Shown in pieces: positions 36,344-54,509 of a stretch of 64,000 nucleotides of DNA. The stretch lies in the NCBI GenBank assembly GCA_014905825.1, contig JACGCN010000016.1, positions 558,001-622,000 on the forward strand, written 5' to 3'. Source of the stretch: Lyophyllum atratum. Lineage: Eukaryota > Basidiomycota > Agaricomycetes > Agaricales > Lyophyllaceae. The notes beneath the pieces are model-generated. The model had not been told where the DNA came from and did not search any database. It was given only the letters and a program-made list of their open reading frames with translations. Position 1 is the first letter of the stretch; the number at the start of each line of letters is the position of its first letter. Both the position numbers and the translations under genes were made by a program.

Positions 36344-37415
36344 GGTGTCCCGGAGCTTGGTTGTTCGCCATTTGTGCCATCACTTCTTTTGTATTTTACT
36401 AGTACCTGTTTTTGTTTACCGTCATCCAATGTGTTCTGAAATTACATGAAGTCCTATAAACGTCGAATTGGAGGCTGATTAGCGTTGTGTTCCAGACGCA
36501 TAAGAATCCAGGAGCTTTGCCGCAAATCTACATGGACGCCGACACGAGGCTGTTGGCGAAATGGGTGTGAAATTAACCTGAGCCTAGTTCGGAGCCTGAA
36601 TAGGACCTTTTCTTCTTCTTCATTTCCATCATCCAGAATACCTCTCATATCCTGCCAGTGACTCTCCTATCGACTGTTCGACACGATCCTCGGATGAGGA
36701 CCAACTATTTTCCAATTTCTGGATTGACTTCCTGCTGGCAGAGGCCCCTACGATTGTCGGTGGCTTACAAGTTACAACATCTAGAACGCAGCGACCGGAG
36801 GGACAGTACGATGAATGCGGCTTGGATTCCGCCTGACGTGGTTTCAATGGATTTCATGTAGAGCAAAGTTCGGTCGTTGATTTGGCGTCAGTATCATGCT
36901 CATGTGTGCGACGCCTGCGGCTTCAAGATGAATCTAACTCAGTAACTGGGAAAGTCGACGCCAAGCTTGTGCAATTGCCATGGAGGCACGTGGTGACTCG
37001 CTTGCGTTGTGCAGGCCAAGAAGTTGCTCACCGTCTGTCGCTGTCTGTGGCTGCAATGTAACTTCGTTGGTTCGCATCGATGTAAATCGCGCCATGACAT
37101 CGAGCCACCATGGATGCTGTGGCTGTTGCACAAGCTGTCTAATGGACCACCAGCAGACCTCGACTTGATCGCCCATCAGGCTGGTTTTGAAAGATATAAA
37201 TGCCAAAGCATCCCCTTGTCAGCCTCCAGATTGCTTCTTCTTTACAACGCTGGTCGTATCCCTTTTCCCTTCCCCATTCTACTTCTTTCCTGGCTTTGAA
37301 AGTCATTTCTTTCGCTCCTCTCTCTTCGTTTTTCCAAATATCCAAAGTACTCACACCTCCCGACTCTCCGCTTCCGCCCCTCGACTTTTTAGCTGAAAAG
37401 TGTTTCGCCCACAAG
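36344..37415. other. 1.1-kb intergenic region
   Basis: No gene supported. The CT-rich stretch at about 37220-37400 is a plausible leader of the next gene. Confidence 0.45.
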
Positions 37416-38657
37416 ATGGCTGACGTCTCTTGGCTTACACCTTCAAACGGAGCCACGTTCTCAGCCGGTGATCCCATTCACCTCCAGTGGAAGACTTCGC
37501 GACCTATCGTTTCCCCGTCGTTCCGGTTATGCCTACCCTCGGGGCCCTCCACGCCACGAACTAGGAGGAGTCAAGACGTAGCCGCCTCCGACGAGTGTGG
37601 GATGGCGATCTGGCCGATCATCAAGGAGGAAAAGGGGGTCTACTGTACTTCGGTGTGAGCCTCCTTTCAAGAGACTGCCCAGTACGCGGACGTTGAATTG
37701 ATGCGGTTTATCCAGTAGAGTTCCTGATAATCTGAAGGCTCAGCATACGTTCGTTTTGCGGATGGAGGATGATTTTGGCGCTATATCGGAATCACCTTGC
37801 TTTTCCTCGGCTCGTAAGTTCATCGTAATGAACATAGTCTCTCACCCTCAAACACTTGTCTAGCGCATAGGTCGTCAGTCTTGACGGAGAAGAAGAACAA
37901 CGACACCTCCTTTGATACGTCACAGGCGCCCTTCGTCGCACATACGAAGTCTTCACCTAGGCACACCTCCACCGCCGATGCCTCGAGAAATTCGTCGAGC
38001 ACAGCTACTGGCTCTTCCGCTACTTCCTCACGTCCTGCTGCTCCTCCAAATTCCAGCCACAGTAGTCCACCACCCCTCATCCCAAACACTCTACTGAGTC
38101 ACAAACCACCGAATGCTGCATCCTTCGCAGTTCCCCTCGCCGTCGTCGCTGCTATCCTCCTGATCGCGATATTTCTAGCGATTCGACACCGGCGCAAACT
38201 CGCAAAGGAGCGAGCGACTGACGCCGAGAAGTTGACCCTGGCTCGCCAGGGGAACGAGACTATCCTCAAGGAACACGATGTGACTAACGAGACCATAAAC
38301 GATCTTTCTAAGGACGCGCCGGGACCCGTTCCACTGTTCATGCCTGTGGATCTCCCTCCTGTTCAGATCAAGCGGTCCCATAGGAAATCTGTTCCAGTCT
38401 CTTCGGCCTATACCAATGTCAATGCCACTCTTGCAGTCAAGAACTCCGTGAAAAGCTCCAGGGCTCTATCTACCCGCTCGACGTACTCCCAAGCAAGCGC
38501 GTATCTCCCCCCAATTGTGCCAGCTTCGCAGGGACTCTTTGACGAAGAGCGCGAGGATCCAACTGTGCATTCGGTGATTGCAGATTACTTTCAGCCATCG
38601 CCACCAATCTCGCCTTCCGCTCCTGAACCACTACCTAAAGCTCATGTCACGGACTAG
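37416..38657 (+). CDS. Single-pass membrane protein with KRE9/KNH-like N-terminal domain
   Basis: Three exons: 37416-37654, 37719-37813 and 37864-38657, giving 375 residues. The N-terminal about 110 residues (VSWLTPSNGATFSAGDPIHLQWKT ... QHTFVLRMED split here for length) resemble the Ig-like Kre9/KNH domain of Ser-Thr-rich fungal surface proteins. A long Ser/Thr/Pro-rich stalk follows, then one transmembrane helix (FAVPLAVVAAILLIAIFLAI, about 230-249), a basic stop-transfer RHRRKLAKER and a cytoplasmic tail of about 115 residues. No signal peptide precedes the first domain at this start, so either the helix itself targets the protein or an upstream exon is missing. The topology suggests a cell-wall sensor-like protein; that is inference. 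Confidence 0.8.
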
Positions 38658-39290
38658 TACGAATTGTTGTAGTGGTTCGATGTGATGATGGTTTCTACCA
38701 CTCTTGGGTTGACCAGGGAAAACTTACTGCGGCCCTAGGCTCGAACCTGGTCACCTTCTCACTAAATTGCACTGTTGACTGTGTAATGCTTCCACGACAC
38801 ATGGGCTGACGATGACAAGGCGGTCCAGCTGGCGGCTCGAGACTCAGTGATGAAGCCATGTCGGGAATGGGATTATGATCATGAGCGCTCTGACGCCGTG
38901 CCTCCGTTTTATACAAGAGCATATTGAGTCCATAAAGTCGCGTACTTCAACTCAGTCGGGAGCATGTCTTGAGACTTGTGACCAGCACCAGTATGAGGCA
39001 TGAACTTGTGAAAATTTAGATGGTAAGATCCTTGAGGCCTTGAGGACTGGCATGTGCTAGCCATAGTGGTCGTTCCTGCATGGTCACGATGGACTGGGGG
39101 GCATGAACAACATGATTTGTACGCTCGGATTGAGCATGGTGTAAGGTGCAAGGACTCTTGTAATGTAACATGTAAGGATAAGTTAATGGAAGAAGAGAGG
39201 GAAGGCAGGATATTCATGATCAAAGATGTGATGCAGGGTATACAAGATCTTCCAATACCCATAGCCTCGCTCTAAGCCGTTTGCGGCTAA
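38658..39290. other. Convergent intergenic region
   Basis: No gene. A B-box-like GGTTCGAGCC occurs on the minus strand near 38730, but no tRNA fold was found. Confidence 0.45.
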
Positions 39291-39841
39291 CTATTTGCTG
39301 CAACTGAACTGAGCCTCGGCAATAACAGCCTCCTTCCCCAGCAATGACGTAACGATGGTCGGGTCCGTGAACTCGGCGACACTTTGGATCAACTTGTCGC
39401 TCGCGAACGTGAAAGAGAAAATGTATTCGTTCTTCCATGGAAGCCCATGCAAAGTATGTCCATCGGCAGTTGTCTGCGATTACGATTATCTGTCAGTCAA
39501 GTGTTGAGCAATCAGAGAAGTTAACGAAACCCACGTAGAACTGGATGGCGTCTGGTGTTTCGATGATATTTTCAGTTGTGGGCAATGAAATCTATGAGTC
39601 CTTCATCAGGGAAGGGACAGTAATAATAATGATGTGAGCATACGTTAAAGGTTTGGATAGGAGCGGATTTTAAATCCGCCAGGAGCTGCGTCTTGTTGCG
39701 GTTCGGCACGCCTAAGGACGCAGGCCGGACGATACTGACAAAGTTGTCTGGAGTCAGGGCAGACAGCTGGTCGAGGTTCATATCGTTGGTGGCGGTGATC
39801 CATGCGAAAGCAAGAGCGAGGTGGTTGGAGACAGCGACCAT
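39291..39841 (-). CDS. SnoaL/NTF2-like domain protein
   Basis: Three minus-strand exons: 39841-39644, 39591-39535 and 39473-39291, giving 145 residues. The layout fits the NTF2-like cone fold: an N-terminal helix pair (HLALAFAWITATNDMNLDQLSALTP split over two helices), an FVSIVRPASLG strand, and late strands with YIFSFTFASDKLIQSVAEF and FTDPTIVTSLL. Proteins of this size and pattern in fungi are small cyclase/isomerase-like or ligand-binding proteins, mostly of unknown role. No catalytic residues can be assigned. No signal peptide is present. Confidence 0.72.
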
Positions 39842-40992
39842 GATGTGGAGTGTTCTTGGGTGTACTGGAAGTAGACGAGTTGGGTGATGAATAAAAATCT
39901 ACATTTCGCGCCTTTTAACATTGCGGTCCAGCTGAATGAAAGCACGATGCATGGGGTTCGCGAACTGTACGCTTGACAGCACTTTTGACAAGCGTGAAGA
40001 TACCCGGAGTAGCGGTTATGGTCGCGTGGGGACACCTGGTTCGGTTCTTCCTGATGCATCGCTACGAGAGCGTAGAGCCTCCCCTTATACATTGCTCCGG
40101 AGATTAAGATAAATTCCCAGTGTAAGGCAAAAATAAGACAAACGGTATGACGAATCGATGACCTTTCGTCGGTCTGAGAAACGTCTACCAAGTACCGCGG
40201 GTGGGTGGGATCTTACAGTAAAGCTTGTAACCACCAGAGGCGATGCAACATCTCGCTTTCACTTGATACAAATCTCGACCGTTCAGTGAGCCTCGAGGAG
40301 AGTGGTCCGGTCAGGAAGGGACATTAGAACGTAGTCGCTAGATCATGATCAATGCGAGAAGGTTTATCTTGGATATAGGCAGACATCAACGCCTCGCTAA
40401 ATGTGAAACTGAATGGCTGCGATCCTGTACGTTATGCTGCCTGACTGAGAGATGAATGTCACTCAGGATCGTCCAACGTGGGTTTTCGAATATTTACCTA
40501 GTTTCTCAGATCCCACTTGGGTCCTACACAGCTTTCGATGGTTAGAAAAAGGAGTACGCCGTGTGGAAGAGGATACTATTCCATGGACGAAGATCTGGTA
40601 AGGGGAAGTAGTGAAGATGTTGCGCTGCCGTATATTATGAAACCGCGTGCTGTACATATTTGCTTTCGAAGCTTTAGGAGCTTGCCGATCATCCTTGTCT
40701 GAATTTATACCGCAACCACTCCACAAAGCAACACCCAAGAGGCTTGTTATTAAAGGCAGGAGCAGTCGTAGAGTCATTTACAAGTTGATATACAGGCTTT
40801 CTAACGTAGTATGTGGCAGGGTGTGCTTCGCAACTTGGCTAGTTACCAAGCATGCCTTATATGACTGTTGACAAGGTCAGTGGTCCAAGCCTACGCAAAG
40901 ATGTCAGCGGAGCGAGAAAGATAGCTGGGACAAGGGACATACCATCCAAATAAGCCATATCCCCTCGACCTTTCACAGTCCAAATAATCGCT
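39842..40992. other. 1.15-kb intergenic region
   Basis: No gene supported; frames are at most about 137 codons without motifs, and the longest (39778-40191 minus) overlaps the promoter of the NTF2-like gene. Confidence 0.4.
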
Positions 40993-41507
40993 TCAGTCTG
41001 AGACGGATAGCGAATCGTTGTCGGTATCAGTCTCTTCGTCTGTGGCGAGTTCAGGCATCTGCTCGTCATTGGAATCGTCCCGGTCGTGGAATGTCGTGTC
41101 GTCAGATGGTCTATCGCAGTGGTGATGATCTCGAGTGCAGTCGTCGCATGCAGAAGTCGACGAGACCTTCAGATGATCTCTTTTCCACCAAATCTCAGTG
41201 ATCTGCGAGTTCAAGGAAGAATTAGACGCGGAAGAGAAGTGCTAGAACCTCCCAGACTTACTTCAAGGGGTTCATCCTCTCTATCAGAATCGGAGACTTC
41301 GGTGTCTTCATCGCCGGCTGACGATAACTGCACCTGTAAAAGTTTAGATGCTAGTTCATCCCAAGATGACTTGGATTCGTCAAGCATGAGGAATGTTTCT
41401 TCAAGCTCAGGAAGCTCATCCGGTAACTCGCTCCAAAGGAGACGACGTGGTTGACCAAATTTCGGTGCTTCATAGACAGCCGACGTGGAGCAGGATGGTT
41501 CGGGCAT
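40993..41507 (-). CDS. Small acidic hypothetical protein with CxxC/HHHC cluster
   Basis: Two minus-strand exons, 41507-41262 and 41202-40993, join in phase to 151 residues. The first half is acidic (ELPDELPELEETFLMLDES, DEDTEVSDSDREDEPLE). The second half starts ITEIWWKRDHLKVSS and contains CDDCTRDHHHC, which could hold one zinc ion, before a second acidic tail rich in Asp/Thr/Ser. I do not recognise the family. The regular phase, good GTAAGT donor and matching composition of both exons support a real gene. A transposon-derived or regulatory origin cannot be judged. Confidence 0.55.
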
Positions 41508-42410
41508 CGTCTTCAGAAGTGGTACGGGGCACAGGTACTGGGAGTTTTGGACGGGAGGTTTGAAGGCCTTTTTCGTTTAGAATGCCCATGTTGCAGTCTG
41601 CAGGATTTATACACAACGGAAGTGTATTGTTCCAAATCTAGAGGTTGTGTACAATAAGTCGATAGTACCCATCAGTCCTTTTGTAGTTGTCAAACCGACG
41701 GACGGTCAAGGAAGCCGGCAGCATGATAGATCAAGAACAAATAGGGTGCTAAGCAGATAACAAGGAAAAGTCCCTGTAAAAGGACCAGTCATAGCTATTG
41801 TTCGCATTAGGCGGGATGTTCGCTCGTCGATTGCTCCTGGATCACCTGAGGGCTACTACTGGCATGTAGTTGGCATCAAATTCGTCTGCCCCGAACATAC
41901 AGGATAAAGAATCAAAGCAAAAAACGTGAACATGTAAACCTTGGGGGCATGTATCGCTTGGGAGGACGGACGAGCCAAAATGTAGTGGGAAACCAAGTTT
42001 GGCACTATCATCTGACACTATGTAACGTCCTTTTTTGGTACTTCCTTACCACGTGCACGGCGAACGTTGATCCGTCGCCTACTAGCCGTTCCGGATTCGT
42101 CGTCTTGGTTCGTTGTTCGTTGTCCCTTTTTTAGGCTCAACCAAGGCCCTCTCACGCTGATACCTAAACAATTCACGCATGGACGTTCTTAGTACGAGGC
42201 TATCCCATTCTTGTGATTTTTCTCAACGTTCAAAAACTTTCTTCAGACCGTCGCCAGCGGCCAGCGTAGCTTTTGGTTTCAGAGACCCAAAATATGATGT
42301 TCATAGTTTAGGAACTAACTTGAGGAAATTTGAGGCGTTTTCCGCCGTTTTGCACCCTCTGACACACGGACAATAACGAACAACCTACCCACCATGGTTG
42401 TCACTTCGCT
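41508..42410. other. 0.9-kb intergenic region
   Basis: Nothing supported. Both neighbouring genes read on the minus strand, so part of it is the promoter of the small acidic protein gene. Confidence 0.45.
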
Positions 42411-44125
42411 TTCCGTAGGAGCGGAATTCCTCTTGACGGAGTTAGGCATGTTTCTGGTGGAGCGTCGAACTAAGTAGACAATTCGATCTTGGAAGAAAAA
42501 TGCTCACGGTTTGTGCAAAGCCCAAAGTTTTGTTTCCAGCGTCCCACGTCGAATAGTAATGTTTCAGCAGTGATCCACCAATAACCGGGTCGAATTCAAA
42601 ATCGAAGGAATTGATTACAGTCTGGCAGAGGGAATGATTGGATGCGAATGGTCCGACGCTCAGCTCCGTTGACGGAAGAGTCAGATTGAAAGGCTTCCCG
42701 GATGTGGATGGGAATGTGAAGTTGATGACAGCCGGGAGAGACTTTAAATGGCAGCAGGGTATCCCATACGTTCCGGGAACCACTGGATTTGCGACGATAT
42801 CGGGAGAAATGAGAGCGTATATAGTCTGAAAAGTTAGATATGAATGAGGTGTGGCTGCCAACAAACTCAGCCTACCTCAGTCAAATTCTTTGGGAACACG
42901 AGATTGCTGGTCCCAGTGTCAAAGATGAATCTTTGCGCCTGCGAAAGGGATTCGGTCGTTTTTCCGTTCACCGAAATACCGGCGGAAAGGAGGGTCCAAG
43001 CACCGCTGTTCGACTGGACGGGACTAAACACTAGAGGTCCTTTGAACTTCGAGTGGTCAATGCCACCCAACGTCAGTTCCGCGTGTCCAATCGACTTCGG
43101 CGTTAGATAGAAGCTGAAAAGCGCTACGGACGGCCATGGTATTAGCATAAAACATAGTTATGGAACATATTATCTTACCTGGTAGTCCTTGAGCAATTAA
43201 ACTTCCAAAAAATGATTCGGGCTCCGTTCCCAGACCCATAATCCCATCAAATGGGTCGGCGCCAAACGCGCTTGACGGACGATGAGTGGAGATTGAATCA
43301 AGACATGAGAGCATAACTCACGGGGATTGACTGCAGCGTGAAGTTATGGTAGGCCAATTGATGATCTTTCGCAAAAGGAACAATAACAGGAGAGACGCAC
43401 AAATTAATGAGATAGAACGGGACATTGGGTACTGCTAGCCCCCCGACAGATACCGTGTCGGAGACCTCAAACATTGTCATAATCCAATCAGGTTCGCTCT
43501 GCAAAAGCAGCAAACTTGTCAGCAGAAGCGCGATTTGTAAAACGGAGGTTTGGTATTATCGTACGCTGTTGGCTGGCGTAACCCCAACGCCTGTGGCGAA
43601 CTGGAGGTAGAGACCATCCCCATTGTCAATATATTTATACGTCGAGCTCTTGTCCCAATCGAAGATATGCTGCTTGGAGCAGCCTGATGTGCAATTCTTT
43701 CCTGCAGCAGGTTGTTAAAACGTGATGGAAAGTCAAGAAGGCAGTAAATGGACCTGGGATCTCAAACGTGTCAGATCCAGTATCGAATACCACGGTGAAG
43801 GTCTGCGGTGGAGTTCCGACTACAAACCCAGTAAGTTGCATTAATAATAATATGCGAAGTAAACCAACATACCTTGAACTTCACCATACCACCTAGGTAG
43901 ATGTGATGTCAGCATGTTCTCCAATGATAATCTCCCTTGAACTTACTGGAGATCTGTGCCATGAAAATAGTTTAGAAGTGGGACATTGCTTGCTTTTGGC
44001 GATCTCCTGCTCAGTTTGCCTCGTTGGTCAAGAGAACGAGAGCGTAGTGCGATCTTCGTGGGCTCCTCAAGTCCCGCTAGGGTCACTGGGACAAAAGCCA
44101 GTATCAGCCATGTAAAGAGGTGCAT
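42411..44125 (-). CDS. Secreted pepsin-like aspartic protease (A1 family)
   Basis: Minus strand with about nine exons; those fixed by phase are 44125-43947, 43893-43874, 43819-43754, 43701-43565 (or one base either side), 43498-43322, and the last exon ending at the stop 42411-42413. Signal peptide MHLFTWLILAFVPVTLAG and a short basic propeptide (RSRSLDQRGKLSRRS) precede WYGEVQVGTPPQTFTVVFDTGSDT, the first catalytic Asp motif. The second is FIFDTGTSNLVFP. A flap-region Tyr in KYIDNGDGLYLQ and DGIMGLG also match A1 proteases. Many fungal members act in nutrient release at acidic pH. One intron boundary (around 43300, before AFGADPFDG) is ambiguous between two donors. The final intron adds an 18-residue tail containing CLTPS. 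Confidence 0.88.
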
Positions 44126-44564
44126 GACTGGTCGAACAGAAGATGCAGTTGCCTCGAGGGTTCGTCAAAGTCGGGTGTATGATATGGTTGTCAAGTTGGC
44201 TTTTGACTGGGGCGATGCAAGGTATTTATCTGTTTCAAGCTGCTTTTTCGTCATCAGATCAATTGACTGCGCCGCCTAATTCTTGAAAGCAAAGCAGGGA
44301 TGCGAACAAGCGCCGCAGTTTGGAAATTGCAAGGGGAAGGCTCGGGCAGCGCAGTTCTAAATCTGGAAGGCAACTTCCGACTTACCGACCTAGACACTGA
44401 GCCAGGTGGCGTTCTATTGTGAGTCTCGCCTCAGCCTTTTCAAAGGATGATCTAGCTCAATAGGTGACGTGCGGCTATTCTACATGATGGTGCTTAAAAA
44501 CATAAGGAAAGCTAGATATAATGCATGCCGCAAAGGAAAACAAAACGCGACGCTTCGACGTCTT
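44126..44564. other. Intergenic between the protease start and the RPB1 stop
   Basis: No gene. It contains the promoter of the protease and the 3' untranslated region of RPB1, both minus strand. Confidence 0.5.
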
Positions 44565-51314
<6,750 letters not shown>

Positions 51315-53492
51315 GATGAGAGAGTATGTGACAACGAGGTTGGCTTCGAGTAGGGCAAAGGCTGATCAGGGGGAGGAAAAAGGGCTGGAAAATGTCGTAA
51401 AACGGGTCAAAGCAAGGTATTAGCGCGGTTGGCGAGTGAAGGATAGTGTTCCGTAGAGTTTTGAGTAGATTCAAATGAAGTTTTGCGTAGAGTTGAAATT
51501 TTGACGACACGAGCCAGAAAAACGAAGAAAAGACGGGAAAAGTCGAGCCAAGTTGGGGCTTCGGGGGTCGACGTATGTGTCGGTCTACCGGACCAGTTTG
51601 GACGGGCAGAGAGTGCGATTACACCGCTTGCTGGTCGATGGTCGAAACGCGTATGGTGGTTGAGGGACAACCAACGATGCGCTTACTTTTCTGACTCCGC
51701 TACAATTTCTGTTCGGATCCGCTGTTGACACACTGCCACAGCTCATTCCTCCACATCTCTTGGACAGCTCTAAACCAGAACATGCACTCCTCAACGACCC
51801 TGGCATTCTACATATCCCGCATATCTAGTCAACATGCCCCGAGGAAGCAATTCTGGCCTTCTCCAGAGCTTGATTGCCTTGATAAGCAACCTATGTTGGT
51901 CACCTGACCTACTCTCTTGAACCCTCTTGAACCTGTTCGACCTGTAACCTGAGCTTAGACTACCTCCGACCCTCCTTTGCTCACATGCAAGCCTTATACG
52001 AACATTTGGACCCTCCGTGAAGGTGGGCGCCTCGTCTACGGTGGTTTGTCATACCCCACTTGTGTGTCGATCCACTTCCAGTCATGGCCAACCCACATTA
52101 CCATACTCCGGACTGCACGACGGAGGAATGGCATTCGCCATTCTTCTCAAGGCTCTATTCACATACGAATCTTCTAAGCCCAGCTGGGATCTGTTTTCGC
52201 CACGGAGGCAATGCTCAACGTGAGCTGGAATAATATGTGATCAACAATCCGCTGGACCTGCTCGCCCCGATCTATTGAGCGCTTTGAAGGATCAATTTGG
52301 TCCTACTCCGTCTGCGGCCCCTCCAAGCGCGCAAAAGAGGAGAGTGGGAAAAAAGAAGGACGATTGTCATAAGTTTGTGGAAGAGATTCGGGACATTCTT
52401 GGACCGACACAAAATAGATCTAGTGTTCTTATTCTAGACGAGGGCGGGCAGCTACGCTGCAACAACACCCTTCAGCCTTCCCGTTGTAGGCATTGACAGC
52501 TTTCTGAAGAAGCCTGTCCCAAGCTACTCTCGCTCGCTTCCCCGCGATAGGCTCCGCTTCAGACCCCCGCGCTCGTACAAGAGTGATCAGGGCGTGCGTA
52601 AGCTGTTCCCCAGCCACTTGTCGCGCTTCAACGGCCAGCGCATAGGCCGCGCATTTTGTAGAATGGGTGCCTTGTGGAGCGACCTTTGGCTTTATCTTTG
52701 TTGCCTGCTCTGACGGCTTCAAGAAGTCACTCGTTGCCCGTTCACATATCCTGTAATTTTGGCGTACTGAGTCATAGAATGCAGCCCGGACTAGAGAGGT
52801 AACTGGGCCCGGAATTTGGAAACATCCGTCGATGCGTCTGATATAGTGGAGGCCGAAGCTGGGTTTATCATGCTCGATGTGGGGATGATGCGGTCGGATT
52901 GTGGCACATTGCTGGAGGCCTTTCCTTTTATTCTAAACATGTGCAGTTTTCCCTTTAATACAAGTGCTATAGTTCAAGACTTCATCATCTGTCTGACCCT
53001 ACGTGCTCCATAAGAGGCAGATATTTTCATTTTGGGTAGGTGGCTATGTACGAGAGGTGTTCCTTGGCTTGGGCGTGGAATGCAACGCATTCCCGAATAC
53101 CCCATTCAGGTTTTTTTCCACTTATGGACAAGGAAGGATGTCGTCTATGACGGGGTCTTGCCATCAGCTTTTAATTACGGCGGCGGCCCGATATACCGTA
53201 CAGGAGTCAGTTCTGTCAACAGTCTGTAGCCCGGTCTCGTTTGCAGCTACCCGTGCGAACCACGGGATGAGCCAGGGTAAGTTGTATGTGGTGTATGATA
53301 AGTGTTTAGGATAGATACGAGTGCATCTAACCAGAATTCACGCCGCAGTAATGCATGCCATTACATGCAGCGAAAACCTGTGGCTGGAACCCTGATCAGG
53401 TATGTATGCGCAGCAGGTCACCGCCAAACAAAGGATATTCCGTCCCACGACGGGCGGCCCAGCGGCCACAACGTTCTAGTACCCGTCTGACA
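51315..53492. other. 2.2-kb gap between RPB1 and MED9
   Basis: No gene I can support. Frames of 65-103 codons occur. One stretch at about 51690-51830 (+) reads TPLQFLFGSAVDTLPQLIPP and looks protein-like, and another covers 52275-52496 (+). They do not connect into a chain. The left end must hold the RPB1 promoter. Confidence 0.4.
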
Positions 53493-53977
53493 ATGGCGAC
53501 GAATCCGCTACCTACAAGTCTCTACGAAAGTCTCCTTCTAAAGCTGGTAACCGTCCTTGAGCTCACCCAAAAGTCGGAGGGTATCGTCACTCTACAGGCA
53601 AAGCAGGCTCTCTTGCAAGCGGTATGTCAAGATGCTCAGTGCACGGAACAAGTCAATGCCTGACGCGATTACTTTCGACCCTAGACCAACGATTTTAAGA
53701 ATTCTATCAACCAAGCTAAGGAACTAGCGGCAGACCTACCTGGGGGTGAAATGCTCGTGCAAGACCAAGACGACGTCATTGAGATGCTGGAGAAGCTGAG
53801 GGAAAGGAAACGGTATGTCAGGGTTCGCATGTTCTCAGATCGTCCTTGCATTCCTGAGTCATTTCCAGGGAAAGGTTGGCTCGGTTCTCAGCAAGACCAT
53901 TAGAGTCGAGAGGATTTTCCGGACCCGAAGATAAGATGGAGATCGATTCTATGGCATCGACACCATTCCACGAATAG
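53493..53977 (+). CDS. MED9: Mediator complex subunit 9
   Basis: Three exons: 53493-53621, 53685-53812 and 53869-53977, giving 121 residues. Two amphipathic helices (LYESLLLKLVTVLELTQKSE and FKNSINQAKELAADLPGG) are followed by the coiled coil DDVIEMLEKLRERKRERLAR, the layout of the MED9/CSE2 middle-module subunit. The short Asp/Glu-rich end (GPEDKMEIDSMASTPFHE) is probably disordered. MED9 belongs to the Mediator middle module, which bridges activators to Pol II. The family is short and weakly conserved, so the call relies on helix pattern and length; still, the resemblance is good. Confidence 0.8.
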
Positions 53978-54509
53978 GGCCGCTCTGCATCCGTTAGGTC
54001 TGGCCAATGAGGCTTACCACTCATGTTCCGCCAAATCCCCGATCTTCTCGACGATACCTGTCGCGTAGTTTGTACCGCCGTTCTTCTGCCGGCGTCCCTC
54101 ACGACACACACTTCGGCTGTCGAGATGTCCGGATGCCTTCAAGTTCCAGCCCTATCGGAGAAGTGGGTGGTAATGAAGAGCAGCAGAGCCCTAGAGGCTT
54201 CGTGGGGCCAAGGAGACACGTCATTTCGGCGTTGGTTGTACGTGAACCTCCACATTACCCTGTCAATGAGAACGTATTTTCCTGAGAGTGCAGAAGTGCC
54301 TAGACATTTGCGCGACGGCAGACAGTACATGCAAACCCGCGTCCATTGATCGCATTGACCGCTGAGCCGAGGATTGTCATGAATATGAACAGGACTCCGT
54401 GTTGTTGTAATGGAAGCCCTACAGACATACAGAAGGCTATGTAAGGAGAATTTCAAGAATTACAGATATTGTTGTCGTTTCAATTTTTTCAAAGGATCAC
54501 TACGAGGCG
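53978..54509. other. Convergent 3' intergenic region (MED9 / CLF1)
   Basis: No gene supported; short frames on both strands lack motifs. Confidence 0.5.

Noticed and set aside
38720..38790. Minus-strand tRNA suggested by GGTTCGAGCC
   Set aside because: No acceptor or anticodon stem pairs with it, and the T stem is imperfect. At most a tRNA-like relic.
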